The notes under the pieces: generated by a model
Databases searched by the model: none
Told to the model about the DNA's origin: nothing
The model's input: the letters and a program-made list of their open reading frames with translations, nothing else
Part shown: positions 26,374-35,024 of the stretch, piece by piece
Position numbering within the stretch: position 1 is the stretch's first letter
Layout: each line of letters begins with the position of its first letter
NCBI GenBank assembly: GCA_029262515.1
Contig: JAJCZH010000026.1
Coordinates: forward strand, 37,008 to 101,007
Direction: 5' to 3'
DNA: 64,000 bases
Origin: Deltaproteobacteria bacterium
GTDB taxonomy: Bacteria; Desulfobacterota; GWC2-55-46; JADFVP01
Made by a program: the position numbers and the translations under genes

Positions 26374-27186
26374 TTAGACAGTAAAACTGTTATTGAGGTC
26401 TTCGTGCCGCCGCCACCTAAATGGCAGGTCGACTATCGTGCCCGGCACCTTGATCTCGACCAGGGCCTTTAAGGCGCTAAGCAGAACCGTCGCCTGCTGC
26501 TCTACATTGCCAGGCTCGCCAACGGGGTGCCCCATAGGCCAGTGCAGAAAGACCGCCCTCGGCGCCTTGACATCCTCTGTAAGTTTTCTGACTATCGTAA
26601 TAGCGATCGTAGGAATACCGGCCGCCTCTATCTCTCGCTGTATCAGTCCGACGGACCGATTGCAGGTGACTCAACCGGGTGTCAACAGAACTATATCAAC
26701 GCCATCGGCTACAAGGTTACGGGCTATCTCCGGGGCACTCTTCGTTACAAGCGTCTCCACATGCTCCCCTGTTATATGGCCCATGCAAGAGTAGTTGGTT
26801 GGAGCGAGCGAGCCCAGCACGCCGCCATCCACAAGCTCCCTTATACGTGTTACCGGAAAGACTACGTTTATGTCGCGCCCGGCGCTGCTATGGTCGTAGT
26901 AGTCGTGGGTTATCATGTACTGGTCCAGCGGGGTATCCATCGGCATGGCCCTGTATGTAGGGTCGCCGTCAGGATCGACCATGTCGTAAGGAGTCTGCGA
27001 TTTAAGATGCAGACCCGAGGTCGTGACGAGCGCTATCTTAGACTCGCTGAGAGGTTTTGTAACCGGCGTCCACGGGACCCCCTCAACACTTACCGGCTCA
27101 ATACTCTCTACCATCTTATCTACGTTCAGAAGGCCCGGAAAACGCGTTATGACCCGCGCTAGCAACTTGTTCTTTAATCTCGACAT
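26374..27186 (-). CDS. Selenoprotein of the glycine/betaine/sarcosine/proline reductase B family, in-frame UGA
   Basis: The frame runs from ATG at 27186, meets TGA at 26671-26673 and continues open to TAA at 26374, giving 270 residues with Sec at position 172. The context LLTPG-U-VTCNRSVGLIQREIEAAGIP matches the redox-active Sec segment of GrdB/PrdB-type proteins, here a U-x-x-C pair. Sequence after the UGA is equally family-like (VFLHWPMGHPVGEPG). An 8-bp hairpin directly after the UGA fits a bacterial SECIS. Clostridial relatives are reductase subunits, but no GrdA, GrdCD or proline reductase partner is present, so the substrate is unknown. Ordinary gene callers would truncate it at 26671. 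Confidence 0.88.
26642..26673 (-). promoter_or_regulatory. UGA selenocysteine codon with bacterial SECIS hairpin
   Basis: After the UGA (26671-26673) come ten bases and then AUCGGUCC-GUC-GGACUGAU (26642-26660), an uninterrupted 8-bp stem (one G-U) closed by a GUC loop. The loop lies 18-20 bases after the UGA and contains the GU important for SelB binding in known bacterial SECIS elements. Confidence 0.75.
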
Positions 27187-27319
27187 TTTTTGCCTTTTCG
27201 GTTTACCGCATCCTTTTGCCGCATTCTAGCGACACCGTTATTGAAAGTTCTGTAGTCGCGCCAACAACGGTCGAAACGGTTCTTTATCAATATATCTAAA
27301 TATCTAAAAAATAATATCT

Positions 27320-27349
27320 AAAAAAAACAGGCTCAGTATATGCCGGCCT
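27320..27349 (-). terminator. Weak terminator at the end of the monohaem cytochrome gene
   Basis: Minus-strand AGGC and GCCU (27346-27349 and 27329-27332) flank a 13-base loop and are followed by G and eight U (27320-27327, with a C between). The stem is only 4 bp and overlaps the stop codon. Confidence 0.3.
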
Positions 27350-27722
27350 CTCTCTGAAGAGCGCGGATGTACTCTATAATCCCCTCTACCTCAACCCTGC
27401 TCACCCCTTCTACCTTCTCCATATTACCGAACTTCCAATGGTGCGCCCTTACGCCGCGAGATACCGCAAGGTTGAAGCTGAAATCTCCGTGGTGGTTCAG
27501 GTGGTAAATTTTGTGAACGAGCGGAGGGCCGGTGTCTGTACCGACACCGCGTACTCCGTGGCACTTTGCGCACCGGTTATTGTAAACACTCTCACCGACC
27601 GGAGCCTTTAACACCTCTTCGGCCCTTACATCTGTCCCGCCTACATAAAGTATACTCAGTAATAGCGTTAGCACAACCGTGCTGCGAAGAGAATGGAACA
27701 AAATTACTTTTAAACTTGTCAC
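27333..27722 (-). CDS. Monohaem class I c-type cytochrome
   Basis: This 129-residue protein has a signal peptide (hydrophobic 14-30) and one haem motif CAKCHGVRGVGTDTGPPL near residue 51. A likely axial methionine lies in GNMEKVEGVSR, and the C-terminal helix (VEGIIEYIRALQ) is typical of cytochrome c class I. It is a small periplasmic electron carrier. It lies upstream of the selenoprotein gene's reading direction but 146 bases away, so co-transcription is possible but not shown. Confidence 0.88.
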   Translation of the reverse strand: MTSLKVILFHSLRSTVVLTLLLSILYVGGTDVRAEEVLKAPVGESVYNNRCAKCHGVRGVGTDTGPPLVHKIYHLNHHGDFSFNLAVSRGVRAHHWKFGNMEKVEGVSRVEVEGIIEYIRALQREAGIY

Positions 27723-28018
27723 AATTGACTCCTTACAACTGAAATGAGTACAGTTCAGATATTCGGCGTGAGAAGGCCATTGCAGAGTTTTAGATTAATA
27801 GATCTTCCACTTCTGCCGATATGTTTAAAAGTTACGCGCGCGCCCCTGCTCTTAGAGCAACTTGATTAGGTTGCGTAATATATGGTACTTTATGATAAAG
27901 ACTCCTGTTCACAAGAGTATACCGGGAGATTGAATACGGTACTCAAAATCGATACCGCAGATACTAACTGAACCTTTACGCATCCCGGTGAACCTATCCG
28001 GGTTACAAATAAAAGAAC
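27723..28018. other. Divergent intergenic region with a GC hairpin before the radical SAM gene
   Basis: The region between the leftward cytochrome gene and the rightward radical SAM gene has no ORF of note. A CCCGG...CCGGG hairpin (27984-28002) lies 16 bases before the ATG at 28019, which lacks a clear Shine-Dalgarno. A promoter is expected near TTGCGT...GATAAA (about 27872-27898), but the match is weak. Confidence 0.4.
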
Positions 28019-29098
28019 ATGGATAAATTCAGAATAGACAGCCACAAGCTGCTCTACCACGTTAAGCGCACCAGCGACTGGCTCGACGGCAAAAACGTCT
28101 ACCCCATCTATATGGAGGTCTCGCCGTCCGGGGCGTGCAACCACCGCTGCACCTACTGCGGACTCGATTACATGGAGTACCAGCACCGCTTTATCGACAC
28201 ACAAATCTACAAAGAGCGCGCCACGGAGCTTGCTGCGCTCGGACTTAAGTCTATCATGTTCGCCGGCGAGGGCGAACCCTTTCTGCATAAAGATATATCC
28301 GAAATCATAAAGCATACAAAAGAATCGGGCATCGACGTTGCCGTTACCTCCAACGGAGTCCTCTTCGGAAGTAAAATGATCGGGCAGACTCTCGACGCCA
28401 TAACATGGATAAAGATAAGCATCAATGCGGCCACGCCGAAGACGTACGCGGATATCCATAGAACCGACGAAAAAGACTTCGACCGCGTTATAGAGAATAT
28501 TACCGAAGCCGTAAAGTACCGCAACGGACACGGCCTGAGGTCGACCATCGGCATGCAGATGATTCTGCTGCCGGAAAACAGGCACGAGGCAGTGGCGCTG
28601 GCACGAATCGGTCGTGACATAGGAGCCGACTACCTCGTTATAAAATCGTACTCTCAGCACTTGAAATCGATCACTACGCAGTATAAAGACTTCAGCTACG
28701 AAGACCAGATGGGACTCAAAGAGGAACTCGACAAGCTCTCTACAGATGACTTCAATGTCATTTTTCGCGAGAACGCGATGAGCAAACTCTCTACCGAGAG
28801 TAAAGAGAAGGGTCGCGGTTATTCGCACTGCCTCGCTCTTCCTTTCTGGAGTTACATTGACGCCGGTGGAGGGGTCTGGGGTTGCAGCGCCTACCTTGGC
28901 GATGAGCGTTTTCTCTTCGGCAATATCAACGAAAATACTTTCGAAGAGATATGGACCGGTGAAAAACGGATGGAGTGCATGGAGTTCGTGAATACCGAAC
29001 TCGACGTATCGGAGTGCCGCACGAACTGCCGCATGGACGAAGTCAACAGGTACCTCTGGGAACTGAAGAATCCGGCCTCTCACGTTAACTTCATATAA
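28019..29098 (+). CDS. Radical SAM enzyme with SPASM-like C-terminus
   Basis: This 359-residue protein has the radical SAM cluster motif GACNHRCTYCG (CxxxCxxC, about residues 39-49), a GEGEPF segment for SAM binding, and a cysteine-bearing C-terminal extension (HCLALPFW, VWGCSAYLG, CRTNCRMDE) typical of SPASM/twitch enzymes with auxiliary clusters. Substrates of such enzymes range from peptides to sugars. It is followed by its own intrinsic terminator and then by the TPP-enzyme operon, so it is a neighbouring unit on the same strand. Substrate unknown; a sugar or small metabolite of the adjacent pathway is the best guess. Confidence 0.88.
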   Translation: MDKFRIDSHKLLYHVKRTSDWLDGKNVYPIYMEVSPSGACNHRCTYCGLDYMEYQHRFIDTQIYKERATELAALGLKSIMFAGEGEPFLHKDISEIIKHTKESGIDVAVTSNGVLFGSKMIGQTLDAITWIKISINAATPKTYADIHRTDEKDFDRVIENITEAVKYRNGHGLRSTIGMQMILLPENRHEAVALARIGRDIGADYLVIKSYSQHLKSITTQYKDFSYEDQMGLKEELDKLSTDDFNVIFRENAMSKLSTESKEKGRGYSHCLALPFWSYIDAGGGVWGCSAYLGDERFLFGNINENTFEEIWTGEKRMECMEFVNTELDVSECRTNCRMDEVNRYLWELKNPASHVNFI

Positions 29099-29144
29099 GT
29101 CTCAAATTACCGATATAAATACCTGTACTTCAACCAGCTTCACT

Positions 29145-29168
29145 ACAACCCCGAAAGGGTTGTTTTTC
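29145..29168 (+). terminator. Intrinsic terminator after the first radical SAM gene
   Basis: ACAACCC (29145-29151) pairs perfectly with GGGTTGT (29157-29163) around CGAAA, followed by a T tract. A second T run follows at 29172-29178. Confidence 0.85.
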
Positions 29169-29217
29169 AGGTTTTTTTAATAATAAACAGAGCATCAACA
29201 AAGTTTGAGGCAAACGC

Positions 29218-30186
29218 GTGGAACTTGATACTACTGTGCAGATAGAACTGTACAAAAGCATGCTTAGAGTCCGGCTACTCGAAGAGAAGGTCGTGGAACT
29301 CTACCCGGATCAGGAGATGAAGTGCCCTGTGCACCTCTGTATAGGCCAGGAGGCAATAGCGGCCGGAGTATGCGCGCACTTAAAGAGTGATGACTACCTC
29401 TTCTCAAACCACCGCGGTCACGGCCACTACCTCGCCAAAGGCGGAGACATGCGCGCCCTCGTAGCCGAGTTCTACGGCAGGACTACCGGTTGCAGCAGAG
29501 GCAAAGGCGGCAGCATGCATATAATAGATACCGACGTAGGTTTGCTCGGCACCTCGGCAATAGTAGGCGGCGGAATACCTATGGGGGTAGGAGCGGCCCT
29601 TGCGGCGACCTTGAGGGGTGAGGATCAGGTCTCTGTGGTCTTCTTCGGCGACGGGGCCTTCGACGAAGGCGTCTTCTATGAATCGTACAACTTCGCAACC
29701 CTGAAAAAACTGCCTGTAATCTTTATCTGCGAGAACAACTTCTACGCGACCAACTCCCCGCAACGGGCGCGCCATGCCGGAAGCAGAATTGCGGATGCGG
29801 CCCTCGTTTTCGGCTCAACAGGCATCTGCGTTGACGGCAATGATGTAGAGGCCGTTCACAATGCAGCAGGTACTGCCGTAGAGCATGCGCGCGCAGGCAA
29901 AGGGCCTATGCTGGTAGAGGCGCTCACCTACAGATGGAAAGGGCACGTCGGCCCCGGTACCGACTTTGAAGCCGGGTGCAGGTCGGAGGCGGAGTTGAGG
30001 GAGTGGATCGACCGCTGCCCCATTAAAAGCTTTAGAACGAAGTTAATCGAAAACGGCATTTTAAACACTGAAACCAACAACAGGATTGCCGAGGCCATAA
30101 CCGATGAGATCGAAGAAGCTTTTCAGTTCGCCATGGATAGCCCGTTACCGGAGCCGTCAGACCTTTTAACCGATCTTTTTAGTTAA
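29218..30186 (+). CDS. TPP-dependent dehydrogenase E1 alpha-like subunit
   Basis: This 322-residue protein starts at GTG after GAGG. It belongs to the E1 alpha family (pyruvate, acetoin and branched-chain 2-oxoacid dehydrogenases). The TPP/Mg motif is GDGAFDEG...ENNFYATN (about 142-180). Other family blocks are HLCIGQEA, SNHRGHGHYLAKGG, GRTTGCSRGKGGSMH and TYRWKGHVGPG. Normally E1 works with lipoyl E2 and E3, but none is encoded nearby; the neighbours are glycosyltransferases and radical SAM proteins. The pair may therefore decarboxylate a 2-oxoacid and transfer the resulting acyl/aldehyde unit to a sugar or other acceptor. That reaction is inferred. Confidence 0.88.
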   Translation: MELDTTVQIELYKSMLRVRLLEEKVVELYPDQEMKCPVHLCIGQEAIAAGVCAHLKSDDYLFSNHRGHGHYLAKGGDMRALVAEFYGRTTGCSRGKGGSMHIIDTDVGLLGTSAIVGGGIPMGVGAALAATLRGEDQVSVVFFGDGAFDEGVFYESYNFATLKKLPVIFICENNFYATNSPQRARHAGSRIADAALVFGSTGICVDGNDVEAVHNAAGTAVEHARAGKGPMLVEALTYRWKGHVGPGTDFEAGCRSEAELREWIDRCPIKSFRTKLIENGILNTETNNRIAEAITDEIEEAFQFAMDSPLPEPSDLLTDLFS

Positions 30187-30202
30187 TAGCAGAGGATAAC
30201 GG

Positions 30203-31243
30203 ATGCCCTGGACAAAAGTTTATAGCGACAGATCCGAGTTCGATCTCGCCGTGGAGAAGGACCCGGCTCTAAGAGGACTGACCTACCGCGATGCGATCCT
30301 GGAGGCCTCCACACAGCTTCTAGAGAGCGACAGCGACTTCTTTATACTCGGCGAGGGCGTAGACGACCCTGGCGGCGTCTTCGGCACCACAAAGGGCCTG
30401 GCCGAGAGGTTCGGCACGGAGCGCGTAATGGATACGCCGCTGGCGGAGAACGGAATAACAGGTGTCGCTATGGGTGCGGCGCTGGCCGGAATGCGGCCGC
30501 TGCTCGTTCATATGCGGGTTGATTTCATGACAATCTCGCTCGACCAGATTGCAAACCACGCGGCAAAGTGGAGTTACATGTTCGGCGGGGCCGTCAACGT
30601 ACCTCTCACTATACGAGCTATAATAGGACGCGGTTGGGGCTCTGCGGCACAACACTCCCAGAGCCTGCAGGCCATGTTCACGCAGGTACCCGGACTAAAG
30701 GTCGTTATGCCGGCTACGCCGTACGATGCAAAGGGACTGTTAGTCTCCAGTATCTACGACGACAACCCGGTCATCTTTATCGAGCATCGCGGCCTCTACG
30801 AGACTGTCGGTCATGTTCCAAAAGAGCTATACAATATAGAGCTCGGCCATGGAGTAGTGAGAAGAGAAGGGGCGGACGTAACCATAGTAGCGATCTCGCA
30901 GATGCTCTCAGAGGCGATTAAAGCAGCGCGCAGATTGAGCAACGAGGGTATCGAGTGTGAAATAATAGACCTTAGAACACTTCTTCCGATGGACAAAGGC
31001 ATTATCATAGAATCTGTCAAGAAGACGGGGCGGCTCGTAGTAGCCGACACCGGCTGGAAAGAGGGAGGGTACAGCGCCGAAGTCTCTGCCGTAATCGCTG
31101 AAGAGGCCTTCGACCTCTTGAAGGCCCCGGTTCAAAGAGTTGCTCTCCCTAACGTACCGACCCCGGCGAGTCACGTTCTCGAAGCCGCCTTCTACAAAGG
31201 CGAGAACGATATAATCGAAGCGGTTAAGCGAGTAGTACGTTGA
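30203..31243 (+). CDS. TPP-dependent dehydrogenase E1 beta-like subunit
   Basis: This 346-residue partner of the preceding gene has a transketolase pyrimidine-binding domain (GLTYRDAILEAS, MDTPLAENGITGVAMGAALAG, DQIANHAAKWSYMFGG) and a C-terminal transketolase domain (EGADVTIVAISQM, IIDLRTLLPMD). The active site forms between alpha and beta. It is 16 bases after E1 alpha, with an AGAGGA ribosome-binding site, and reaches into the glycosyltransferase reading frame (shared TTGA at 31240-31243). Substrate unknown. Confidence 0.88.
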   Translation: MPWTKVYSDRSEFDLAVEKDPALRGLTYRDAILEASTQLLESDSDFFILGEGVDDPGGVFGTTKGLAERFGTERVMDTPLAENGITGVAMGAALAGMRPLLVHMRVDFMTISLDQIANHAAKWSYMFGGAVNVPLTIRAIIGRGWGSAAQHSQSLQAMFTQVPGLKVVMPATPYDAKGLLVSSIYDDNPVIFIEHRGLYETVGHVPKELYNIELGHGVVRREGADVTIVAISQMLSEAIKAARRLSNEGIECEIIDLRTLLPMDKGIIIESVKKTGRLVVADTGWKEGGYSAEVSAVIAEEAFDLLKAPVQRVALPNVPTPASHVLEAAFYKGENDIIEAVKRVVR

Positions 31244-31269
31244 CGCCGCCTGAGAAGAATAGAGATACG

Positions 31270-32016
31270 ATGGCCGGTAAGCCGTCCATATCGATCATAG
31301 TTCCCTGTTATAACGAGGCGGGAAACATAGAAGGCACGGTCGAGTCTATCAAAAGCGCGCTCAACTCTTCTGGCAGCTTCGGGCAGTATGAGATAATTAT
31401 CTTCAACGACTTCTCGACCGATAAAACAGGCGAGCTTATAGACGCCATAGCCGAACGCGAAGAGTCGGTACGAGTAGTGCATAATCAACGCAATATGGGT
31501 TTTGGCTACAACTACACCGAAGGTGTCCGGCTCGCGAGAATGGAGTACATAATAATGGTGCCCGGTGACAACGAGATACCGTCGACCGCTATCGAAAAGG
31601 TCTTTAACGAGACGGGCCGCGCCGATCTTGTTATACCGTATACCGCAAATACAGAGGTGAGGCCGATGTCGAGAAGAGTCGTCTCGCGGGCCTTTACAAT
31701 ATTGATAAACAGCCTGTTCGGACTGCGCCTCAAGTACTATAACGGTACCTGCGTATTGAAGGCTAAAGAGTTGAAAGAGCTTAAGCTTACGACATGGGGT
31801 TTCGCCTACATGGCCTCTATTCTGGTTCGCCTCATCCGTTCGGGAGCAACGTACGTTGAGGTAGGAGTAGATATAACGCAACGCGAGACAGGCAGCTCGC
31901 AGGCATTTACGATTAAAAATATTCTCAGCGTCGTAAGCGCCATTGCCGGTCTCTTTATAGAAGTCCGTTTGACCGACCGTGCGCATTATAACAGAGCAGG
32001 AACGGCAAAGAGCTGA
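31270..32016 (+). CDS. Family 2 glycosyltransferase
   Basis: The protein is 248 residues from the ATG at 31270; a TTG at 31240 overlapping E1 beta would add ten residues. It has a GT-A fold: ISIIVPCYNEAGNIEGTV near the N-terminus, a FNDFSTDKT nucleotide-binding segment, MVPGDNEIPS as the metal-binding DxD-like region, and QRETGSSQAF near the acceptor site. No C-terminal membrane anchor of the dolichol-phosphate-mannose-synthase type is obvious apart from a weakly hydrophobic end. It probably transfers a sugar to a lipid or glycan; substrate unknown. It lies within the TPP-enzyme operon. Confidence 0.85.
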   Translation: MAGKPSISIIVPCYNEAGNIEGTVESIKSALNSSGSFGQYEIIIFNDFSTDKTGELIDAIAEREESVRVVHNQRNMGFGYNYTEGVRLARMEYIIMVPGDNEIPSTAIEKVFNETGRADLVIPYTANTEVRPMSRRVVSRAFTILINSLFGLRLKYYNGTCVLKAKELKELKLTTWGFAYMASILVRLIRSGATYVEVGVDITQRETGSSQAFTIKNILSVVSAIAGLFIEVRLTDRAHYNRAGTAKS

Positions 32017-32044
32017 AACTGAGCCAATGAGGTAAGGACGCTTC

Positions 32045-33520
32045 GTGAAGATTCTTTTTGTCTTAAAAGATGTAGAGTACATAGACCCTATGGGTATCAT
32101 GCTGCTCTCGGCTCTGGCCAAAGAGTCGGGGCACACAACCGCCATGGCGGTGCTCTCGGACGGCAAACTCGCAAAGACCGTACAGACTGAGGCGCCGGAC
32201 ATCGTGGCCTTCAGCGCCAAGACAGGCGAGCACAAGTACTACATAGCTGCCAACGATCTTATAAAGTCTATGCTTCCGGGCGTAATTACCGTCATCGGAG
32301 GACCTCACGCGACCTTCTTTCCCAATATTATCAATGAACACCCCTTCGACGCGCTCTGCATAGGCGAAGGAGACGATGCGTGGCCCGAACTCTTGAACGC
32401 AATCGATAAGGGCGAGCCGTTCGACTCGATACCGAACATAGTTACAAAAGGTAACTTCTCGGCAGACAACGCCGGAAGTATCCGCGCGCGCCGCCGCTCT
32501 CTGGACGACCTCCCCTTTCTCGACCGGGACCTCGTCTACTCCAGTACCCGGTTAGTCCGTTTTCCAATGCGCTCCTTCATGGTGAGCCGCGGGTGCCCCT
32601 ATAAGTGCACCTACTGCTTCAACCACCAGTACAATGCGCTCTACAAGGGCAAAGGGCCTATACTCTCTCGCATGAGCGTGGGGCGAGTTATAGCCGAACT
32701 CAAAGAACTTAAATCGAAGTACGAAACACAGTTTATAAAATTCTACGACGATATCTTCGTCTACAAGGACGACGAATGGCTCGACGAGTTCTCGGAGCGC
32801 TATCCGCGTGAGATCGGCGTGCCCTTCCACTGCCTTATGCGCGCAAACCTGCTGACAGAGTCTATACTTATAAAACTCAAGAAGGCCGGGCTCGCCTCGA
32901 TCAGCATGTCGATTGAGAGCGGTAACGAACGCGTACGCAACGAGATACTCAAACGGGAGATGACGCGCGAAACCATGACAGAGGCCTTTGCACTCTGCCA
33001 CAAGCACGCCATACCTACCTTCTCCAACACCATCTTTGCGATACCGAGCACCTCTATTGCGGAGGATATAGAATCACTCGATCTCAACATCGACTGCAAG
33101 GTAACATTCGGCGAGTTCCCGCTCTTCTTCCCTTACCCGAAGACTGCGCTCGCCGAGTACGCCATAACCAACGGTTACTTCGACGGTGATTACGACTCGT
33201 TGCACATGAGCTACCAGTCGCTCTCGCCCTTAAAAATTTTCAGCGCAAAAGAGAAGTTGCAGCAGCGCAACCTGTCGCTCCTTTCGACACTCTGCCTGTT
33301 GTATCCGTCACTGAGAAATTTAACGGTAAACCACCTTATCAATCTTCCGCTTTCGAGCCTCTACTTTGTGTTATACTTCTTCACCAAAGCGTACCTCATA
33401 AAGAGAAAGATCTACCCAATGAAGTTCTCTTTTATCAATACGCTTAGAGAGGCATACGAAAGCTTTGTACTTGAAAAGTTCAAACATACGGACGAAGTCC
33501 TTAACGAGGTCTCGAAATGA
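32045..33520 (+). CDS. B12-binding-domain radical SAM enzyme
   Basis: This 491-residue protein starts at GTG after AAGGACG. An N-terminal cobalamin-binding-like domain (VAFSAKTGEHKY, VIGGPHATFFP, ALCIGEGD; no DxHxxG motif is seen) precedes a radical SAM core (SRGCPYKCTYCFNH, about 179-192) and a C-terminal hydrophobic/helical part. This class (with the P-methyltransferase and BchE-like proteins) performs methylations and ring rearrangements on unreactive carbons. In this operon it could methylate or rearrange a sugar or lipid; substrate unknown. Its stop overlaps the start of a 19-codon ORF. Confidence 0.87.
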   Translation: MKILFVLKDVEYIDPMGIMLLSALAKESGHTTAMAVLSDGKLAKTVQTEAPDIVAFSAKTGEHKYYIAANDLIKSMLPGVITVIGGPHATFFPNIINEHPFDALCIGEGDDAWPELLNAIDKGEPFDSIPNIVTKGNFSADNAGSIRARRRSLDDLPFLDRDLVYSSTRLVRFPMRSFMVSRGCPYKCTYCFNHQYNALYKGKGPILSRMSVGRVIAELKELKSKYETQFIKFYDDIFVYKDDEWLDEFSERYPREIGVPFHCLMRANLLTESILIKLKKAGLASISMSIESGNERVRNEILKREMTRETMTEAFALCHKHAIPTFSNTIFAIPSTSIAEDIESLDLNIDCKVTFGEFPLFFPYPKTALAEYAITNGYFDGDYDSLHMSYQSLSPLKIFSAKEKLQQRNLSLLSTLCLLYPSLRNLTVNHLINLPLSSLYFVLYFFTKAYLIKRKIYPMKFSFINTLREAYESFVLEKFKHTDEVLNEVSK

Positions 33521-33576
33521 CAGAAGAAATAGAGAGTTTTTTTACAAGGCCGTTTAGTGGAGCCTATACGGCATGA
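33517..33576 (+). CDS. Possible 19-residue peptide, coupled to both neighbours
   Basis: An ATG overlapping the upstream stop (ATGA at 33517-33520) opens a 19-codon frame (MTEEIESFFTRPFSGAYTA) whose own stop overlaps the next ATG in the same way (ATGA at 33573-33576). The double ATGA arrangement looks like translational coupling. No family is recognised, and it may be only a coupling device or a remnant. Confidence 0.4.
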   Translation: MTEEIESFFTRPFSGAYTA

Positions 33577-34082
33577 GACCGGTAAGTCACGTTATAATCG
33601 GTGGCGTTGCCTCGGCCCTGCTCTACCCGGTACTCGGCACGGCAGGTTCCGTCTCTTTTTTCGGCGCAAGCGTACTCGTTGACATCGACCACTACCTCGA
33701 CTACATCTACCACAACGGCTTCACAGACTTTAGTGCCAGAAAGATGTTCGAGTACCACGAGGCAATCGGAGGGATGCTGAGACGGCCTGAAATGCTCAAC
33801 GTCGAGATATTTCACACGGTAGAGTTTATGCTGCCGCTCTACCTGCTTTCGTCTTACCTCGACTCGACTATTCTCAGTGCGGTCTTTTACGGAATACTCT
33901 TGCACATCGGACTCGACATGATCAACCTTTTGAGGCATGGTCTCTTCCTCAGAAGGTGTAACTCGATTGTAGAGTATATGGTAAGACGAAAAGCGATGGC
34001 GCGCAACGGATTGGTACCACGCACTATTTACACCGACGCACTCGACATAATAAATAACTCGAAGTACCGGGAGGCTGGGTAA
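33573..34082 (+). CDS. Small membrane protein resembling YdjM-type metal-dependent hydrolases
   Basis: This 169-residue protein has about four hydrophobic segments and histidine/aspartate motifs in the positions used by YdjM/LexA-binding-like membrane hydrolases: SHVIIGGVASALL at the start, SVLVDIDHYLDY (DxDH) near 35, EIFHTVEFMLPLYLL near 87 and LLHIGLDMINL near 120. Enzymatic activity has not been shown for most of this group. It is coupled upstream to the 19-codon ORF and shares one base with the next gene (TAATG), so it belongs to the glycan operon. Confidence 0.65.
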   Translation: MRPVSHVIIGGVASALLYPVLGTAGSVSFFGASVLVDIDHYLDYIYHNGFTDFSARKMFEYHEAIGGMLRRPEMLNVEIFHTVEFMLPLYLLSSYLDSTILSAVFYGILLHIGLDMINLLRHGLFLRRCNSIVEYMVRRKAMARNGLVPRTIYTDALDIINNSKYREAG

Positions 34083-35005
34083 TGGCGCGCGAAAAGGTTC
34101 TTATAATAAAACTCGGCTACTCCGAGACCCTGGTCAACGAAATCAGCAGAACGACCAGCCTCGGTGACGTGTTGAGGAGCACGGTGCTGCTCAACCACTT
34201 CAAGGGCGCGCACATAACGTGGCTTGTCGATGAGGCGGCTATACCGCTCCTAAAGGGTAACAAACTGATCGACCGTATCATGCCGTACGACCTTACGACA
34301 GTGCTCCAGCTCCGCGCCGAGCGTTTCGACACGATAGTCAACCTCGAAAAGGTTGCAGGCATCTGTGCTCTCTCGGACTCACTTTCGGGCTGGCGCAGGT
34401 TTGGTTTCAGGTTCGACCCCGACTCGGGTGAGGCGCAGGCCTACGACGGCAGCGAACGGGTGCTCGAAATCTGCCTCAAACCCGAAGACAAGATCGCAAG
34501 CACTAAGTACTGGGAGGATATCCTTTTTGAGATCGTCGGCTCGGAGTGGAACGGAGAGATGCCTATACTCGGTTACGAGCCGACCTCGCCTATAAAGTTC
34601 GATATAGGCTTTAACCATAATGTCGGAGAGAAGTGGCCGACAAAGGCATGGCCTATCCCGTACTGGAATGAACTTCAGGCCCTGCTCGAACCGCACTACT
34701 CAATTACTTGGCAGGAAGGACTCGATTCGATTGAAGAGTATATCGAGTGGTTGAACTCGTGTAAAATGATAGTAACCAACGACTCGCTCGGCCTCCATAT
34801 AGCCCACGCGCTCGGCAAGAAGATAGTAGCCATGTTCGGCCCCACGGTCTCAAACGAGGTCTATATAAAGGACGGGATTATACTTCTTCCAGAAAAAGAG
34901 TACGATTGTCTGCCGTGCCTTAGCAATATCTGCATAAAAGAGCGGACATGCATGTATGACATAAAACCTGAGACGGTCTACAGCGAAATCAAGAGACTCA
35001 TATAA
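34082..35005 (+). CDS. Family 9 (heptosyltransferase-like) glycosyltransferase
   Basis: This 307-residue protein begins KVLIIKLGYSETLVNEIS...TSLGDVLRSTVLLNH, the ADP-heptose:LPS heptosyltransferase (GT9) pattern. The C-terminal nucleotide-sugar domain has MIVTNDSLGLHIAHALGKK followed by AMFGPT. The WPTKAWPIPYW segment matches the middle of the fold. Four cysteines lie near the C-terminus (CLPCLSNIC and CMYD), as in some GT9 members. It likely adds a sugar to a lipid-linked or LPS glycan; donor unknown. Confidence 0.87.
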   Translation: MAREKVLIIKLGYSETLVNEISRTTSLGDVLRSTVLLNHFKGAHITWLVDEAAIPLLKGNKLIDRIMPYDLTTVLQLRAERFDTIVNLEKVAGICALSDSLSGWRRFGFRFDPDSGEAQAYDGSERVLEICLKPEDKIASTKYWEDILFEIVGSEWNGEMPILGYEPTSPIKFDIGFNHNVGEKWPTKAWPIPYWNELQALLEPHYSITWQEGLDSIEEYIEWLNSCKMIVTNDSLGLHIAHALGKKIVAMFGPTVSNEVYIKDGIILLPEKEYDCLPCLSNICIKERTCMYDIKPETVYSEIKRLI

Positions 35006-35024
35006 ACAGAATAGACGAAATAAT

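Noticed and set aside
26671..27186. Treating the 171-codon frame as a complete or truncated ordinary protein
   Set aside because: The sequence after the TGA remains family-like to a later stop and a SECIS-like hairpin follows, so selenocysteine reading is favoured.
27290..27327. Short direct repeats of ATATCTAAA
   Set aside because: Low-complexity AT-rich sequence; too short and irregular for a functional repeat or CRISPR.
27890..29083. A 397-codon minus-strand ORF opposite the radical SAM gene
   Set aside because: It has no recognisable family features and mirrors a clear radical SAM coding frame; it is an antisense shadow.
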